NCBI GenBank assembly: GCA_937886445.1
Contig: CALGBY010000052.1
Coordinates: forward strand, 1-51,686
Source: an uncultured Clostridia bacterium
GTDB taxonomy: Bacteria > Bacillota > Clostridia > Christensenellales > Aristaeellaceae
Direction: 5' to 3'
DNA: 51,686 nt
The notes under the pieces are model-generated. The model had not been told where the DNA came from. It saw only the letters and a list, made by a program, of their open reading frames with translations, and did no database searches. The position numbers and the translations under genes are program-made. Positions 9,691-17,991 of this stretch are shown one piece after another (the first letter of the stretch is position 1; each line of letters starts with the position of its first letter).

Positions 9691-10758
9691 TCAGTCTGTC
9701 TGTTGGGCGGCGATTTTTCTCTCGCGGCCCTTTGTCCCGAAATTCTCGTTTTCATTGTAATCGATATAGGCCTGTGCGTCTTCCGCTTTACCTGTCTCGA
9801 TATATTCTTTTTTGATATACTCGGGATAAGGATGCTCTTCGTCCAGACGCACCTTCCACTCGGGCTTTGTTCTGAACTTATTGTGGAATTTATTCGTAAG
9901 CACACCGCGCTGCTCAAGTGATACCATACATGCTCTCATACAGCCGCGTCCGCCTTCAACAGCGCGTCCGTAACCGTACACATGAGGATACTCGACTTCA
10001 AACGGGCAGGCGGTATCATCGCAGCCATATTTGAGACCGTACTCACATTTGAGCGGATCCAGCTTCGCGTATTCCACGGTATACCCGCCCAGATTGACCT
10101 TTACAGTTTCCGTATCGGAAATCGCGCCGTTGCAGTGTCTTACACACTGCTTGCAGCGATTGCAGAGTGTTCCGGGAGCCATTACGGGATCGGGTTCCAA
10201 TTCCGCATCTGTCAGGATCAGGTTAAAGCGTACTCTGGGACCAAATTCCGGAGTCAGGAAAACACCACTCCATCCGATCTCACCAAGTCCCGCAAGGTAT
10301 GCTGCAAAGCGGAAATGGATCAGTACGTCCGGATAAGGCTTGCCCTCTTCTACCGGTACGCTCCAGTTCTCGCGGAAGTTTCCCGTCACAGTGTTTACAG
10401 CTTCACCGCCGTTGATGTTCATGATTGGCACAGCTTCCCAACCCATATCCTCAATATCAGACGCCATTTTCCAAAGGGTCATGGGGCCTTCTACCTGATT
10501 GATGGCAGCATATCCCATAGAAGCATAGTCGATAAAGTGTGTTCCTTCTTCGATCCCGCGGAATGTTCCTCTGTGTACACGGTACCCAAGAACGATCATA
10601 GACTTGGCTGCGGGGAAAATAAAGCGTGGATCATTTTGCTTGGGTGCTCCCTCAAAACGTTCCATGGAAGCGATCCCGCAGAGATCAGCACCATATTCTT
10701 TTGCCATTTGTTTCACAATCTGGCTTGTAAGTTTATCACCATAGCTATACATCGTCAT
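9691..10758 (-). CDS. QueG/reductive dehalogenase-like 4Fe-4S protein
   Basis: A 355-aa protein with the epoxyqueuosine-reductase/reductive-dehalogenase arrangement: an N-terminal binding domain (residues about 1-190) followed by a ferredoxin-like motif CNRCKQCVRHC near residue 205 and a second cysteine-rich segment (CEYGLKYGCDDTACPF and GRGCMRACM). The relatives bind cobalamin and reduce their substrate. The first CxxCxxCxxxC is complete; the second cluster is not canonical. AGGAG precedes the chosen ATG at 10758 by 3 bases, with a second ATG two codons later at better spacing. A reductive enzyme inside a sugar operon is unusual. It is followed by the U32-like gene with a one-base gap. Confidence 0.75.
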   Translation of the reverse strand: MTMYSYGDKLTSQIVKQMAKEYGADLCGIASMERFEGAPKQNDPRFIFPAAKSMIVLGYRVHRGTFRGIEEGTHFIDYASMGYAAINQVEGPMTLWKMASDIEDMGWEAVPIMNINGGEAVNTVTGNFRENWSVPVEEGKPYPDVLIHFRFAAYLAGLGEIGWSGVFLTPEFGPRVRFNLILTDAELEPDPVMAPGTLCNRCKQCVRHCNGAISDTETVKVNLGGYTVEYAKLDPLKCEYGLKYGCDDTACPFEVEYPHVYGYGRAVEGGRGCMRACMVSLEQRGVLTNKFHNKFRTKPEWKVRLDEEHPYPEYIKKEYIETGKAEDAQAYIDYNENENFGTKGRERKIAAQQTD

Positions 10759-10791
10759 TATCTCCTGTTCCGAGAATATCATAATGCAAAT

Positions 10792-10826
10792 GACAGGGCT
10801 ACGCTGCAAGGCAACGCAGCCCTGTC
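10792..10826 (-). other. Intercistronic stem-loop after the solute-binding protein gene
   Basis: GACAGGGCT and AGCCCTGTC form a long imperfect hairpin with inner CG/GC pairs, between the solute-binding protein stop and the QueG-like gene. There is no T-run after it on the minus strand. Such hairpins often protect the upstream transcript or reduce read-through, which would keep the binding protein more abundant than the enzymes. Confidence 0.6.
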
Positions 10827-10869
10827 TAATGCCAATGTATTAATTAACAGAGGTAGGTATCTGTGAAAC

Positions 10870-12438
10870 TTACTTGGCGGCGTTCATTTCGTCCATCAGA
10901 GGCTGCCACAGTCCCTTGTTGGCTTCGATGAAGTTGTTCCATTCAGCTTCGACCTGATCCAGAGAGATGGTATCATCCAGAACGATGCGAACGATCTCAT
11001 CATCCCAGCCGATCTGAGTGTAGGCGGTCTTGTTGTCTCCGGCCCAGCGTTCGAAAACAGTCATCTGCGCACTGGTGGGCATTTTGTCCGCGGACAGCTT
11101 CTCGCCCTTGGCAGACATCTGAGCGACGGACATATCCACTGCCCAGGCAGGGATGGAGGGGTTGAAGCCATAGCCGTAAGCATCCTGAGAAGAGGGGCTC
11201 AGATGATACAGCATGTTGGCGCCGGTACCGTCATTGTATTCGTAAGCGGAGATCACATAGGTTCTGCCGTTCTCATCGTAATCCCAGTTAACACCCTGTT
11301 CGCCAAGACGCAGCTGCACAACGCACTCAGGCTGTGCAAGATAGTTCACGATGGCCAGAATGCGCTCGAACTTTTCGGGTTCGTTCTCCAGCTTGGGGCT
11401 GAACACCAGGGTACGCCAGAAGGATCCGCTCCACTTGGTGAAGAAGTCCGTTCCGTTGGGGGCGAGAACATTGAAGGTGTCCATCGCGGGGCGCTCAGTC
11501 ATTTCAGCATTCGCATCCATCAGACCGGTTCCCAGCACGTTGGCATGGGCAGGAGCACCGTCATTGACAGTGATGAAGCTTCCGCCAACATAGAAAATAT
11601 TGCGGGTATCCGCAGTCGCACGGCTGAAGAAATCGGGATCAAGCAGGCCTTCCTGATACCAGGCCTTGAAATCCTTGATGCCTTCCACAACACCGGGCAG
11701 AGTGGCAGACAGCACATATTCGCCGTTCACGGGGATGATCTGCTTGTAGTACGGAACCTTGCTGCCGATGAACATCATAAGCATTTTGTCGGTGGTGGTG
11801 GACAGACCATACACCTTTTCGCCGGCGGCAGCCTTATCGGCAACTACCTTTTCCGCGATGGTCTTGAGATCCGCGAGGGTGATCATTTCGGGGATTTTCT
11901 CTTCCACCCAGTCAGTACGATAGTACTGAGTGACATGGTCGGTAGCCTTCTCCGCGAAGGACAGCGGGAAGTTCGGAGAGAAGACGACACGGGGAAGAAT
12001 GTACCAGGTGCCGTTTTCATCGGTGCAGTAAGCTTCCAACCCGGTAGCCTTCACTTCCTTGGCCAGAGCAGGATATCTTTCTTCCCAGCCTTCAGGCAGA
12101 CCGGCCAGCATGCCCTGATCAGCATAATCCATCAAGCCTTCCAGGTCGACACCGGCAGTGATCCATTCGGGCATATCACCGGTGGAGATCCACAGGTTGG
12201 TAATTCCGTCAAAGTCAGCAGCAGCAGAATAAGGAACGAAGGTAACGTTGAATTTTTCCTGGATCATCTTGTTGAAATAGTTGCCGCTCCAGGAATCATC
12301 GGACAGCGCGGAGCCGGTGCCGATGCTGATTTCCAGATGCTCGGCATACTCGGTCCCGGTGCTTTCCGCAGAAGCGAAAGCACACACAGAACAGAGCATG
12401 ACGAGAGCGAGGAGCATAGAGATGAGTTTCCTTGTCAT
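10870..12438 (-). CDS. Carbohydrate ABC transporter solute-binding protein (LplA type)
   Basis: A 522-aa exported binding protein of the large LplA/YtcQ class that captures oligosaccharides for the two permeases encoded just upstream. The N-terminus is basic, then strongly hydrophobic (LISMLLALVMLCSVCAFASA), with an ASA-E signal peptidase I site. The cysteines in it do not fit a lipobox, so it may be secreted rather than lipid-anchored, which is unusual for this family. A TTG four codons upstream is too close to AAAGGA; the ATG at 12438 is 12 bases away and was chosen. The C-terminal half has the typical RILAIVNYLAQPE and WAVDMSVAQM segments. Confidence 0.9.
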   Translation of the reverse strand: MTRKLISMLLALVMLCSVCAFASAESTGTEYAEHLEISIGTGSALSDDSWSGNYFNKMIQEKFNVTFVPYSAAADFDGITNLWISTGDMPEWITAGVDLEGLMDYADQGMLAGLPEGWEERYPALAKEVKATGLEAYCTDENGTWYILPRVVFSPNFPLSFAEKATDHVTQYYRTDWVEEKIPEMITLADLKTIAEKVVADKAAAGEKVYGLSTTTDKMLMMFIGSKVPYYKQIIPVNGEYVLSATLPGVVEGIKDFKAWYQEGLLDPDFFSRATADTRNIFYVGGSFITVNDGAPAHANVLGTGLMDANAEMTERPAMDTFNVLAPNGTDFFTKWSGSFWRTLVFSPKLENEPEKFERILAIVNYLAQPECVVQLRLGEQGVNWDYDENGRTYVISAYEYNDGTGANMLYHLSPSSQDAYGYGFNPSIPAWAVDMSVAQMSAKGEKLSADKMPTSAQMTVFERWAGDNKTAYTQIGWDDEIVRIVLDDTISLDQVEAEWNNFIEANKGLWQPLMDEMNAAK

Positions 12439-12494
12439 AGTGTTCACCAATCCTTTCTTAATTTATATTCTAGCTTTAACAAAGCTGAATATAC

Positions 12495-13379
12495 TCACAT
12501 TTTTATTGAGCCTACCATAACGCCCTTCACAAAATACTTCTGGAGGAAGGGATAGAAGCACATGATCGGCAGCATGGTCAATACGGTCGCGGCCATCTTG
12601 ATACCCGTACCGAAGGATTCGGTAATGGACGCGTCACCGTACTCGGCCACATTCTGCGCCGTATTGCAGACCTGCCGCAGAATGACCGGCAGCACCTGTA
12701 ATTTCGGCTCGCTCATGGTGATCATCGGCCAATACCAGTTGTTCCAAAGGCCCACGGTGAAGAACAGTGTAAATGTGGCCAGCATGGGCATTTGCAGGGG
12801 AAGATAGATCTTGAACAGCACTTTGATATCGGTCGCGCCATCGATCACAGCCGCTTCCTTAAGCGCCGGAGGCATGGATTCAAAGGAACCCTTGATAATG
12901 ATCATGTAATACGTGGAAACGGCATCGACCAGGATGGTTGGCCAGTACGTATTCATGAGTCCCAGATTGCGCAGCAGGATATATTTGGGAATGACGCCGC
13001 CGCTGAAAAACATGGTAAAGATCACAAGCTTGAACAGCCACTTTTTTCCGGGGAAATTTTGAGAGAACACATAACCGGTCGCCACCGTCATGAGCAGCTG
13101 GATCGGAACACCGATCAAAACGACGATCAGGGTGTTTTTATAACCGGAAAGCAGATTGGTAAAATCGAAAATGATCTTGTAATTATCCAGAAGCAGTCTG
13201 TCCGGAATGATGATCAGCGGGTTCTTCGCAAATGCCGTACCATCGACAAATGATGCCATCACTGCCTCATAGAACGGAAAAATAATAATCAGACACCAGA
13301 GGGTAAGGATGATGAGAAGAAAAACATCCATCTTCTCGATTTTCTGGTTTTCTTTTACCGCCGTTTCTTTCCTTTTCAT
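12495..13379 (-). CDS. Carbohydrate ABC transporter permease (LplC/YtcP type)
   Basis: A 294-aa inner-membrane permease with six predicted membrane segments, the first at FLLIILTLWCLIIIFPFYEA. The cytoplasmic EAA loop KEAAVIDGATDI, which contacts the ATPase, is present. Its ATG overlaps the stop of the upstream permease gene as ATGA (13376-13379), indicating translational coupling. No ATP-binding gene lies in the locus, so a shared MsmX-type ATPase elsewhere probably powers it; that is how many Firmicutes sugar transporters work. Confidence 0.92.
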   Translation of the reverse strand: MKRKETAVKENQKIEKMDVFLLIILTLWCLIIIFPFYEAVMASFVDGTAFAKNPLIIIPDRLLLDNYKIIFDFTNLLSGYKNTLIVVLIGVPIQLLMTVATGYVFSQNFPGKKWLFKLVIFTMFFSGGVIPKYILLRNLGLMNTYWPTILVDAVSTYYMIIIKGSFESMPPALKEAAVIDGATDIKVLFKIYLPLQMPMLATFTLFFTVGLWNNWYWPMITMSEPKLQVLPVILRQVCNTAQNVAEYGDASITESFGTGIKMAATVLTMLPIMCFYPFLQKYFVKGVMVGSIKM

Positions 13380-14326
13380 TGTTCGCTTCCTCCAAACAGC
13401 CCCGAACCGCTGATCTTCTTCGCCAGCCAATCCGAGCCTATCAGCAGGATGAAGTTGACGACTGACTTAAACAGACCTACAGCAGTAGAGAATGAGTAAT
13501 CGGGTGTTTTCTCGAAGGTGATCCGGTATACGTAGGTATCAATGATATCTGCCACATTGTATACGGACGCATTGTATGTGGTATAGATCTGCTCGAAGTT
13601 GGCGCTCATGAAGCTGCCGATTTTCAATACGAGCATGACCACGAAAATTTCTTTCAGGTGAGGTAATGTCACATAGCGGATGCGCTGCATACGGGAGGCA
13701 CCGTCAAGGGTCGCCGCTTCATACAGGGCGGGATCAATACCGGTTATGACAGCCATATACATGATAGCGCTCCAGCCCGCGCCCTTCCAGATCGAAGACA
13801 GATACAGAAACGCCCTGTACAGCCCGCCGTCGGTAAAAAACTTGATTCGTTTTCCACCGAGATTCATGACCATCGTATTGATGACACCATCACCGTTGAG
13901 CAGATTTCCGAAGATAGCGGCAAGAACGATCCATGTAAGGAAATGCGGCAGCGTCAGTACGGTCTGATAGACCTTCGCGGTACGGCTGAAACGCATTTCC
14001 GTCAGCATGACAGCCAAGATCACCGGAACAGGGAATTCCACAATAAGGCGCGTAAGACTGATAACAAGCGTATTCTTCAGTGCCGTCAGGAACTGAGGCG
14101 TATTGAACAGGCGCTGGAAATGCTGAGAGCCGACCCAGGGGCTTTCGAACAGACCTTTATTGAAACGGTATTTTTCAAATGCCATTGCGATGCCGGCCAT
14201 CGGGATATATTGGAAAATGATATACCATGCCAAAGGAAGAAGCAGAAGGAGATACAGATAACGCGCGTTCCACATTCTGATCCTCAGCGGCACTTTTCTG
14301 GTTTCTGTTGATGACTTTGCTTTCAC
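13376..14326 (-). CDS. Carbohydrate ABC transporter permease (LplB/YtcP partner)
   Basis: A 316-aa permease, the first gene of the minus-strand operon. Membrane segments start at YLYLLLLLPLAWYIIFQYIP and the EAA loop is YEAATLDGASRM. The longest reading starts 38 codons earlier at a TTG, but that TTG is itself the -35 box of the operon promoter. GGAGG lies seven bases before a GTG at 14324-14326, which gives a protein of normal family length. Expression is presumably controlled by the divergent AraC-type regulator; an inverted repeat sits in the promoter. Confidence 0.9.
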   Translation of the reverse strand: MKAKSSTETRKVPLRIRMWNARYLYLLLLLPLAWYIIFQYIPMAGIAMAFEKYRFNKGLFESPWVGSQHFQRLFNTPQFLTALKNTLVISLTRLIVEFPVPVILAVMLTEMRFSRTAKVYQTVLTLPHFLTWIVLAAIFGNLLNGDGVINTMVMNLGGKRIKFFTDGGLYRAFLYLSSIWKGAGWSAIMYMAVITGIDPALYEAATLDGASRMQRIRYVTLPHLKEIFVVMLVLKIGSFMSANFEQIYTTYNASVYNVADIIDTYVYRITFEKTPDYSFSTAVGLFKSVVNFILLIGSDWLAKKISGSGLFGGSEQ

Positions 14327-14411
14327 AGGATAGCCTCCTATACTTGATTCGGTTGAGGTTGACCGATTCTGCGCATGATCGCTTTTTGAACTGTTGTTCA
14401 CTGCACTGATA

Positions 14412-14440
14412 ACTTTATTGAATGACGGGATTTCCGTCAA
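14412..14440 (-). promoter_or_regulatory. Operon promoter with embedded inverted repeat
   Basis: On the minus strand TTGACG (14435-14440) and TAAAGT (14412-14417) are separated by 17 bases. The spacer contains CCGTCA pairing with the TGACGG that overlaps the -35 box, an inverted repeat with a 5-base centre that is a good operator candidate for the permease operon. Confidence 0.6.
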
Positions 14441-14521
14441 TCATAAAAAAGCAGAAACCACAGCAAGCCGCGGAAATAGTACTTTTGTTAACGAATCACA
14501 GCCCATCGCACAAAAGTGGTA

Positions 14522-14549
14522 TTGATTTTCTGCGTTGGTTTCCTATAAA
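14522..14549 (+). promoter_or_regulatory. Promoter of the AraC-type regulator gene
   Basis: TTGATT (14522-14527) and TATAAA (14544-14549) are 16 bases apart, about 50 bases before the regulator ATG, and read divergently from the permease operon promoter. Confidence 0.55.
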
Positions 14550-14584
14550 ATAAAGAGTAAATGAGGATATTATTTTCGACTCTG

Positions 14585-14598
14585 AAAGGAGCTCCTTT
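14585..14598 (+). promoter_or_regulatory. Perfect 14-bp palindrome containing the regulator ribosome binding site
   Basis: AAAGGAGCTCCTTT is a perfect palindrome directly before the regulator ATG at 14599. It contains the AAAGGAG ribosome binding site. It could sequester the site in the RNA or serve as a DNA operator for autoregulation; sequence alone cannot decide. Confidence 0.6.
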
Positions 14599-16716
14599 AT
14601 GCATATTGAGGATCGCGCAAAAGCATACCCCAAAAAATATTTCATTAAGTATAGATTTCTGATCCAGATGATTTCCATTGGTCTTTTGATCCTTTGCCTT
14701 ACTTCTATACTTTCTACATTGATCATTACCAACAGAAGCTATAATCAGCTGCAGATAACAACAGAAGAAAATGTCCGGGCGCTTGCCAAATCCATTGACG
14801 AAACACTGACGGACTATGTGCACCTGTTTGAAGAGATCAGCCGAAAATGCATTGAAACCACCTATACCTATGAATCGGTCATCAGTTCATATTTCACATC
14901 AGACACCGATACCAGATCGAGCAAAGCTTCTGCGATCGATATGCTGAACAGCTATGCTGTAAGTATGCCTCTTCTTAGTCACATCAGCGTTTACTACCAT
15001 GCCAGCAACAAATTCCTTTACGCGAGCTATACTGAAAATAACCGCTTCGGCGATTACTACGGGACGATTCCCGCGTCCGTATACTGCCGTCTGTATCTCC
15101 CGGAGCTCGACCGGGCAGTATTCGTTCAGGAACTGGATTCCTTCTCAAAAGGCAGATTCTACACAACTCCCGACCTGCTGGCGTCTCATAAAACAGTTTA
15201 TATAACGCCCATTTATATCCATGCAAATTCTCAGAATCGCCGCGCTGCCGTATTTATGATCGATCAGCAAAGCATCGACAAGGCGTTTCACGGGATCCTC
15301 GGCAGCATGTATGAAATCGACAGCATATCGTATAAAGGAGAATGCATCTATAACGCGAATTCCGATGAAACCACACACTGCTTCACATATGACAATCCGG
15401 ACGGATTCTGCGTTACTCTCAGAATGCCTGAAATTACATATTCCGGGCTGTTCTCCGGATACCTGAAGGCGGTAACCCGTTTCGGCATCGTCTCTGTGAT
15501 CCTCTGCGCCGGTCTGATCACGTTTTATATCCTTTTTACCTATAAACCGCTGAATCGGCTCGTAAGCAAGACCGGAACCGACGAAAACTCAGATGAAATA
15601 TCCAGCATTACAAAATACATCATGCGTAAGGAAACACTTGAGAACGAACTGAGAGCAGAACTGGGCAGCGAAAAAGAGCAGATCAGGATCCATAACATAG
15701 AAATGCTCCTGCTGGGTATACCTGCCGAGCAGACCGACTACCCGAATGATAACGATCCGTATCATTTTGTTGCCATCTCTCCCCTTTCACGCTTTCCCGA
15801 TATCAATGAAACTATCCAGGTTCTGAATTCTACCGGTCATATCCTGCCTTATGAGCAGTTCCGTTCAGGTCTGCTGGTCATGATCGTCGGCTCTGCGGAT
15901 ATGGACAACATGGCAGAAGATTTCAGGGATTGGTTCAGCAAGCACTTCGGAGACAAAATCGAACTGACCATCGGAAGCATCTGCACAAATACCAAATACC
16001 TGCATCGTTCCTTCCTGGACGCATTGCTTAACAAGAGCAAGAACTCGGAACCGTCCGCTTCAAATCAGGATAAGGGAAGTGTGGCCGAACCGGATGACAT
16101 CGAGCTCTTCCGTGCTCAGATCATTGCCAATGATGTTTCCTGTATCGATACAGTCTCCCGCATCTTCAAAAAACTGGACCATATTTCCCCTTCGTTCCTG
16201 TATTATTGGCATATTTACTGCAACACGATCGAGCAGCTTGGCGGTATCCTTCGCCAATACGGATATTCCATCAATATTTCCGATTACCTGAAATGCATGA
16301 CAGAAGAGGAGATCAATGCCGCCCGTACCCGTTTTGTTGAGGAATTGATTAACATCATCAGGAGCGGTCCTGTTGCAAATACAACAGCAGAACAGGAATG
16401 CGGGGAATCGATCATCCAGTATATCAATGATAACCTGAGTAACGAAATGTTCGGCATAGCCGATATCATCGATTGCTTCAACTTGTCGGAATACACGATC
16501 ACAAAACTGATCCGAGATCAGACAAACATGAATTTCAAACGCTATCTGACTCACGTCCGGCTGGAACAGGCCAAGCAATTGCTGGGTTTTTCACAGGACA
16601 GTATTCAGGATATCGCGTCTCAATGCGGCTTTTCATCATCCAGTTATTTCATCCGCGTGTTTAAAGCCGAAACGAATGTCACGCCTCTGCAGTACCGGAT
16701 CTCCCTCCAGGACTGA
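14599..16716 (+). CDS. Two-TM sensor AraC-family transcriptional regulator
   Basis: A 705-aa membrane-bound regulator. Residues about 22-46 (FLIQMISIGLLILCLTSILST) and about 292-313 form two membrane helices enclosing an extracytoplasmic sensor domain of about 245 residues, probably Cache-like. The cytoplasmic middle part is variable; the last 100 residues are a double helix-turn-helix AraC domain ending in SIQDIASQCGFSSSSYFIRVF. Proteins of this plan (YesN-like HTH fused to a sensor) activate neighbouring carbohydrate genes in Clostridia and Paenibacillus. It is divergent from the permease operon and co-directional with the SGNH and GH3 genes, so it is the likely regulator of both blocks. 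It lacks phosphorelay domains. Confidence 0.88.
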   Translation: MHIEDRAKAYPKKYFIKYRFLIQMISIGLLILCLTSILSTLIITNRSYNQLQITTEENVRALAKSIDETLTDYVHLFEEISRKCIETTYTYESVISSYFTSDTDTRSSKASAIDMLNSYAVSMPLLSHISVYYHASNKFLYASYTENNRFGDYYGTIPASVYCRLYLPELDRAVFVQELDSFSKGRFYTTPDLLASHKTVYITPIYIHANSQNRRAAVFMIDQQSIDKAFHGILGSMYEIDSISYKGECIYNANSDETTHCFTYDNPDGFCVTLRMPEITYSGLFSGYLKAVTRFGIVSVILCAGLITFYILFTYKPLNRLVSKTGTDENSDEISSITKYIMRKETLENELRAELGSEKEQIRIHNIEMLLLGIPAEQTDYPNDNDPYHFVAISPLSRFPDINETIQVLNSTGHILPYEQFRSGLLVMIVGSADMDNMAEDFRDWFSKHFGDKIELTIGSICTNTKYLHRSFLDALLNKSKNSEPSASNQDKGSVAEPDDIELFRAQIIANDVSCIDTVSRIFKKLDHISPSFLYYWHIYCNTIEQLGGILRQYGYSINISDYLKCMTEEEINAARTRFVEELINIIRSGPVANTTAEQECGESIIQYINDNLSNEMFGIADIIDCFNLSEYTITKLIRDQTNMNFKRYLTHVRLEQAKQLLGFSQDSIQDIASQCGFSSSSYFIRVFKAETNVTPLQYRISLQD

Positions 16717-16763
16717 TGTAAGCATCATTTCGGAACAACAAAACCGCTTAAGGAGAATACATC

Positions 16764-17915
16764 ATGGAAAAAAAGTGGATATCTGTTTGGGGGAACGCGT
16801 TATCCAGGCCGATTGAAAACCCGGAGCGCTATGCAAAGGATCTGACTCTGCGCTATGTGATCACCCCGACTCTGAACGGAGAAAAGGTCCGGCTTACGTT
16901 TTCAAACTTTGAGGGATATGAAGGCGTGACCATCAGTACCGTTACGATAGCAAAAACAGAGCTTATCCTTAACAGAAACGTGTGCAGGGACACCATTCGG
17001 AATGTGACCTTCGGGGGGAAGCATGAGCTTTATCTGGCGCCCGGTGAGATCAGGAGAAGTGACGCGCTGGATTTTTCCGTGCTCCGCGGAGAACAGATCT
17101 CTGTCAGTTTCTATTTGAACGGATATACCGATATGGGTTCCGGTGTTGCTACTTCAGGCCCGCTTTCGATCGGATATTTCGCACGGGGCAGATACTCCGA
17201 CAAAGCAAGTCTTCCGCCGGAGATCAGTAAACCGACTGCCACCTTTTATTTTTTGAACACAGTCGATATTCTGGCTGATGCCGAAAACAAAGCCATCATG
17301 GTCTTTGGGGATTCCATTACCCAGCAGTCCTGGCCGGAGCATCTGACAAAAAGAATGCTTCGGGACGATATTCAGCACTTGTCAATCGTTCGCCGGGCGA
17401 TCGGCGGCAACCGTGTATTAAGGGAATATACCCATTTGGAAAATGTTCACTACGGCCGGCGTGGTACTGACCGTTTTCAGCGTGATTTGGAATTAACGGA
17501 AGGAGTCAGCGGTATCATCGTGCTCCATGGGATCAACGATCTGATTCATCCGGAAGCCGGCCATCTTTTCCGTTCACCTTCCGACCTTCCGGCAGCAGAA
17601 GAACTGATCAACGGTTTACGAGAGTATATCAGGATCGCCAAAGAGCACGGCCTGTGGATCAAATTTGGCACGATCACTCCATTTGGCAACTGGCATACAT
17701 ATTCCGATGAAAAGGAAAAACTCCGTCAGAGCATCAACGAATGGATCCGTAACAATACGGAAGCAGACGGCTATATCGATTTTGCCGGATTGATTGCGAA
17801 TCCGGTAGATCAAAAAAGTGTGGATCCTTTATATTGCCAGGCGGACGGCCTGCATCCATCCCCGGCGGGGGCAGAGCACATGGCTGAATCTGTTCCGGCA
17901 GATTGGCTGAATTGA
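16764..17915 (+). CDS. SGNH/GDSL-type hydrolase (probable carbohydrate esterase)
   Basis: A 383-aa protein with an N-terminal beta-sandwich of about 170 residues and a C-terminal SGNH esterase domain. The four conserved blocks are visible: FGDSITQ with the nucleophilic serine near residue 182, AIGGNR, LHGINDL and DGLHPSPAG carrying the aspartate-histidine pair. It probably removes acyl groups, such as acetyl, from sugars. No signal peptide is present, so it should act on imported material. AAGGAG lies 8 bases before the ATG. The gene follows the regulator by 47 bases and precedes the GH3 gene, with no terminator visible between. Confidence 0.85.
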   Translation: MEKKWISVWGNALSRPIENPERYAKDLTLRYVITPTLNGEKVRLTFSNFEGYEGVTISTVTIAKTELILNRNVCRDTIRNVTFGGKHELYLAPGEIRRSDALDFSVLRGEQISVSFYLNGYTDMGSGVATSGPLSIGYFARGRYSDKASLPPEISKPTATFYFLNTVDILADAENKAIMVFGDSITQQSWPEHLTKRMLRDDIQHLSIVRRAIGGNRVLREYTHLENVHYGRRGTDRFQRDLELTEGVSGIIVLHGINDLIHPEAGHLFRSPSDLPAAEELINGLREYIRIAKEHGLWIKFGTITPFGNWHTYSDEKEKLRQSINEWIRNNTEADGYIDFAGLIANPVDQKSVDPLYCQADGLHPSPAGAEHMAESVPADWLN

Positions 17916-17991
17916 CCCGTTCTGTTTTTACACTCGGGCTATTCATTTTTGAGATCGCATCTATATCAATGTTGTCGTGGAGGATATTACC

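Noticed and set aside
11203..12555. 450-codon plus-strand open frame
   Set aside because: Antisense to the solute-binding protein gene, which has a signal peptide and family motifs.
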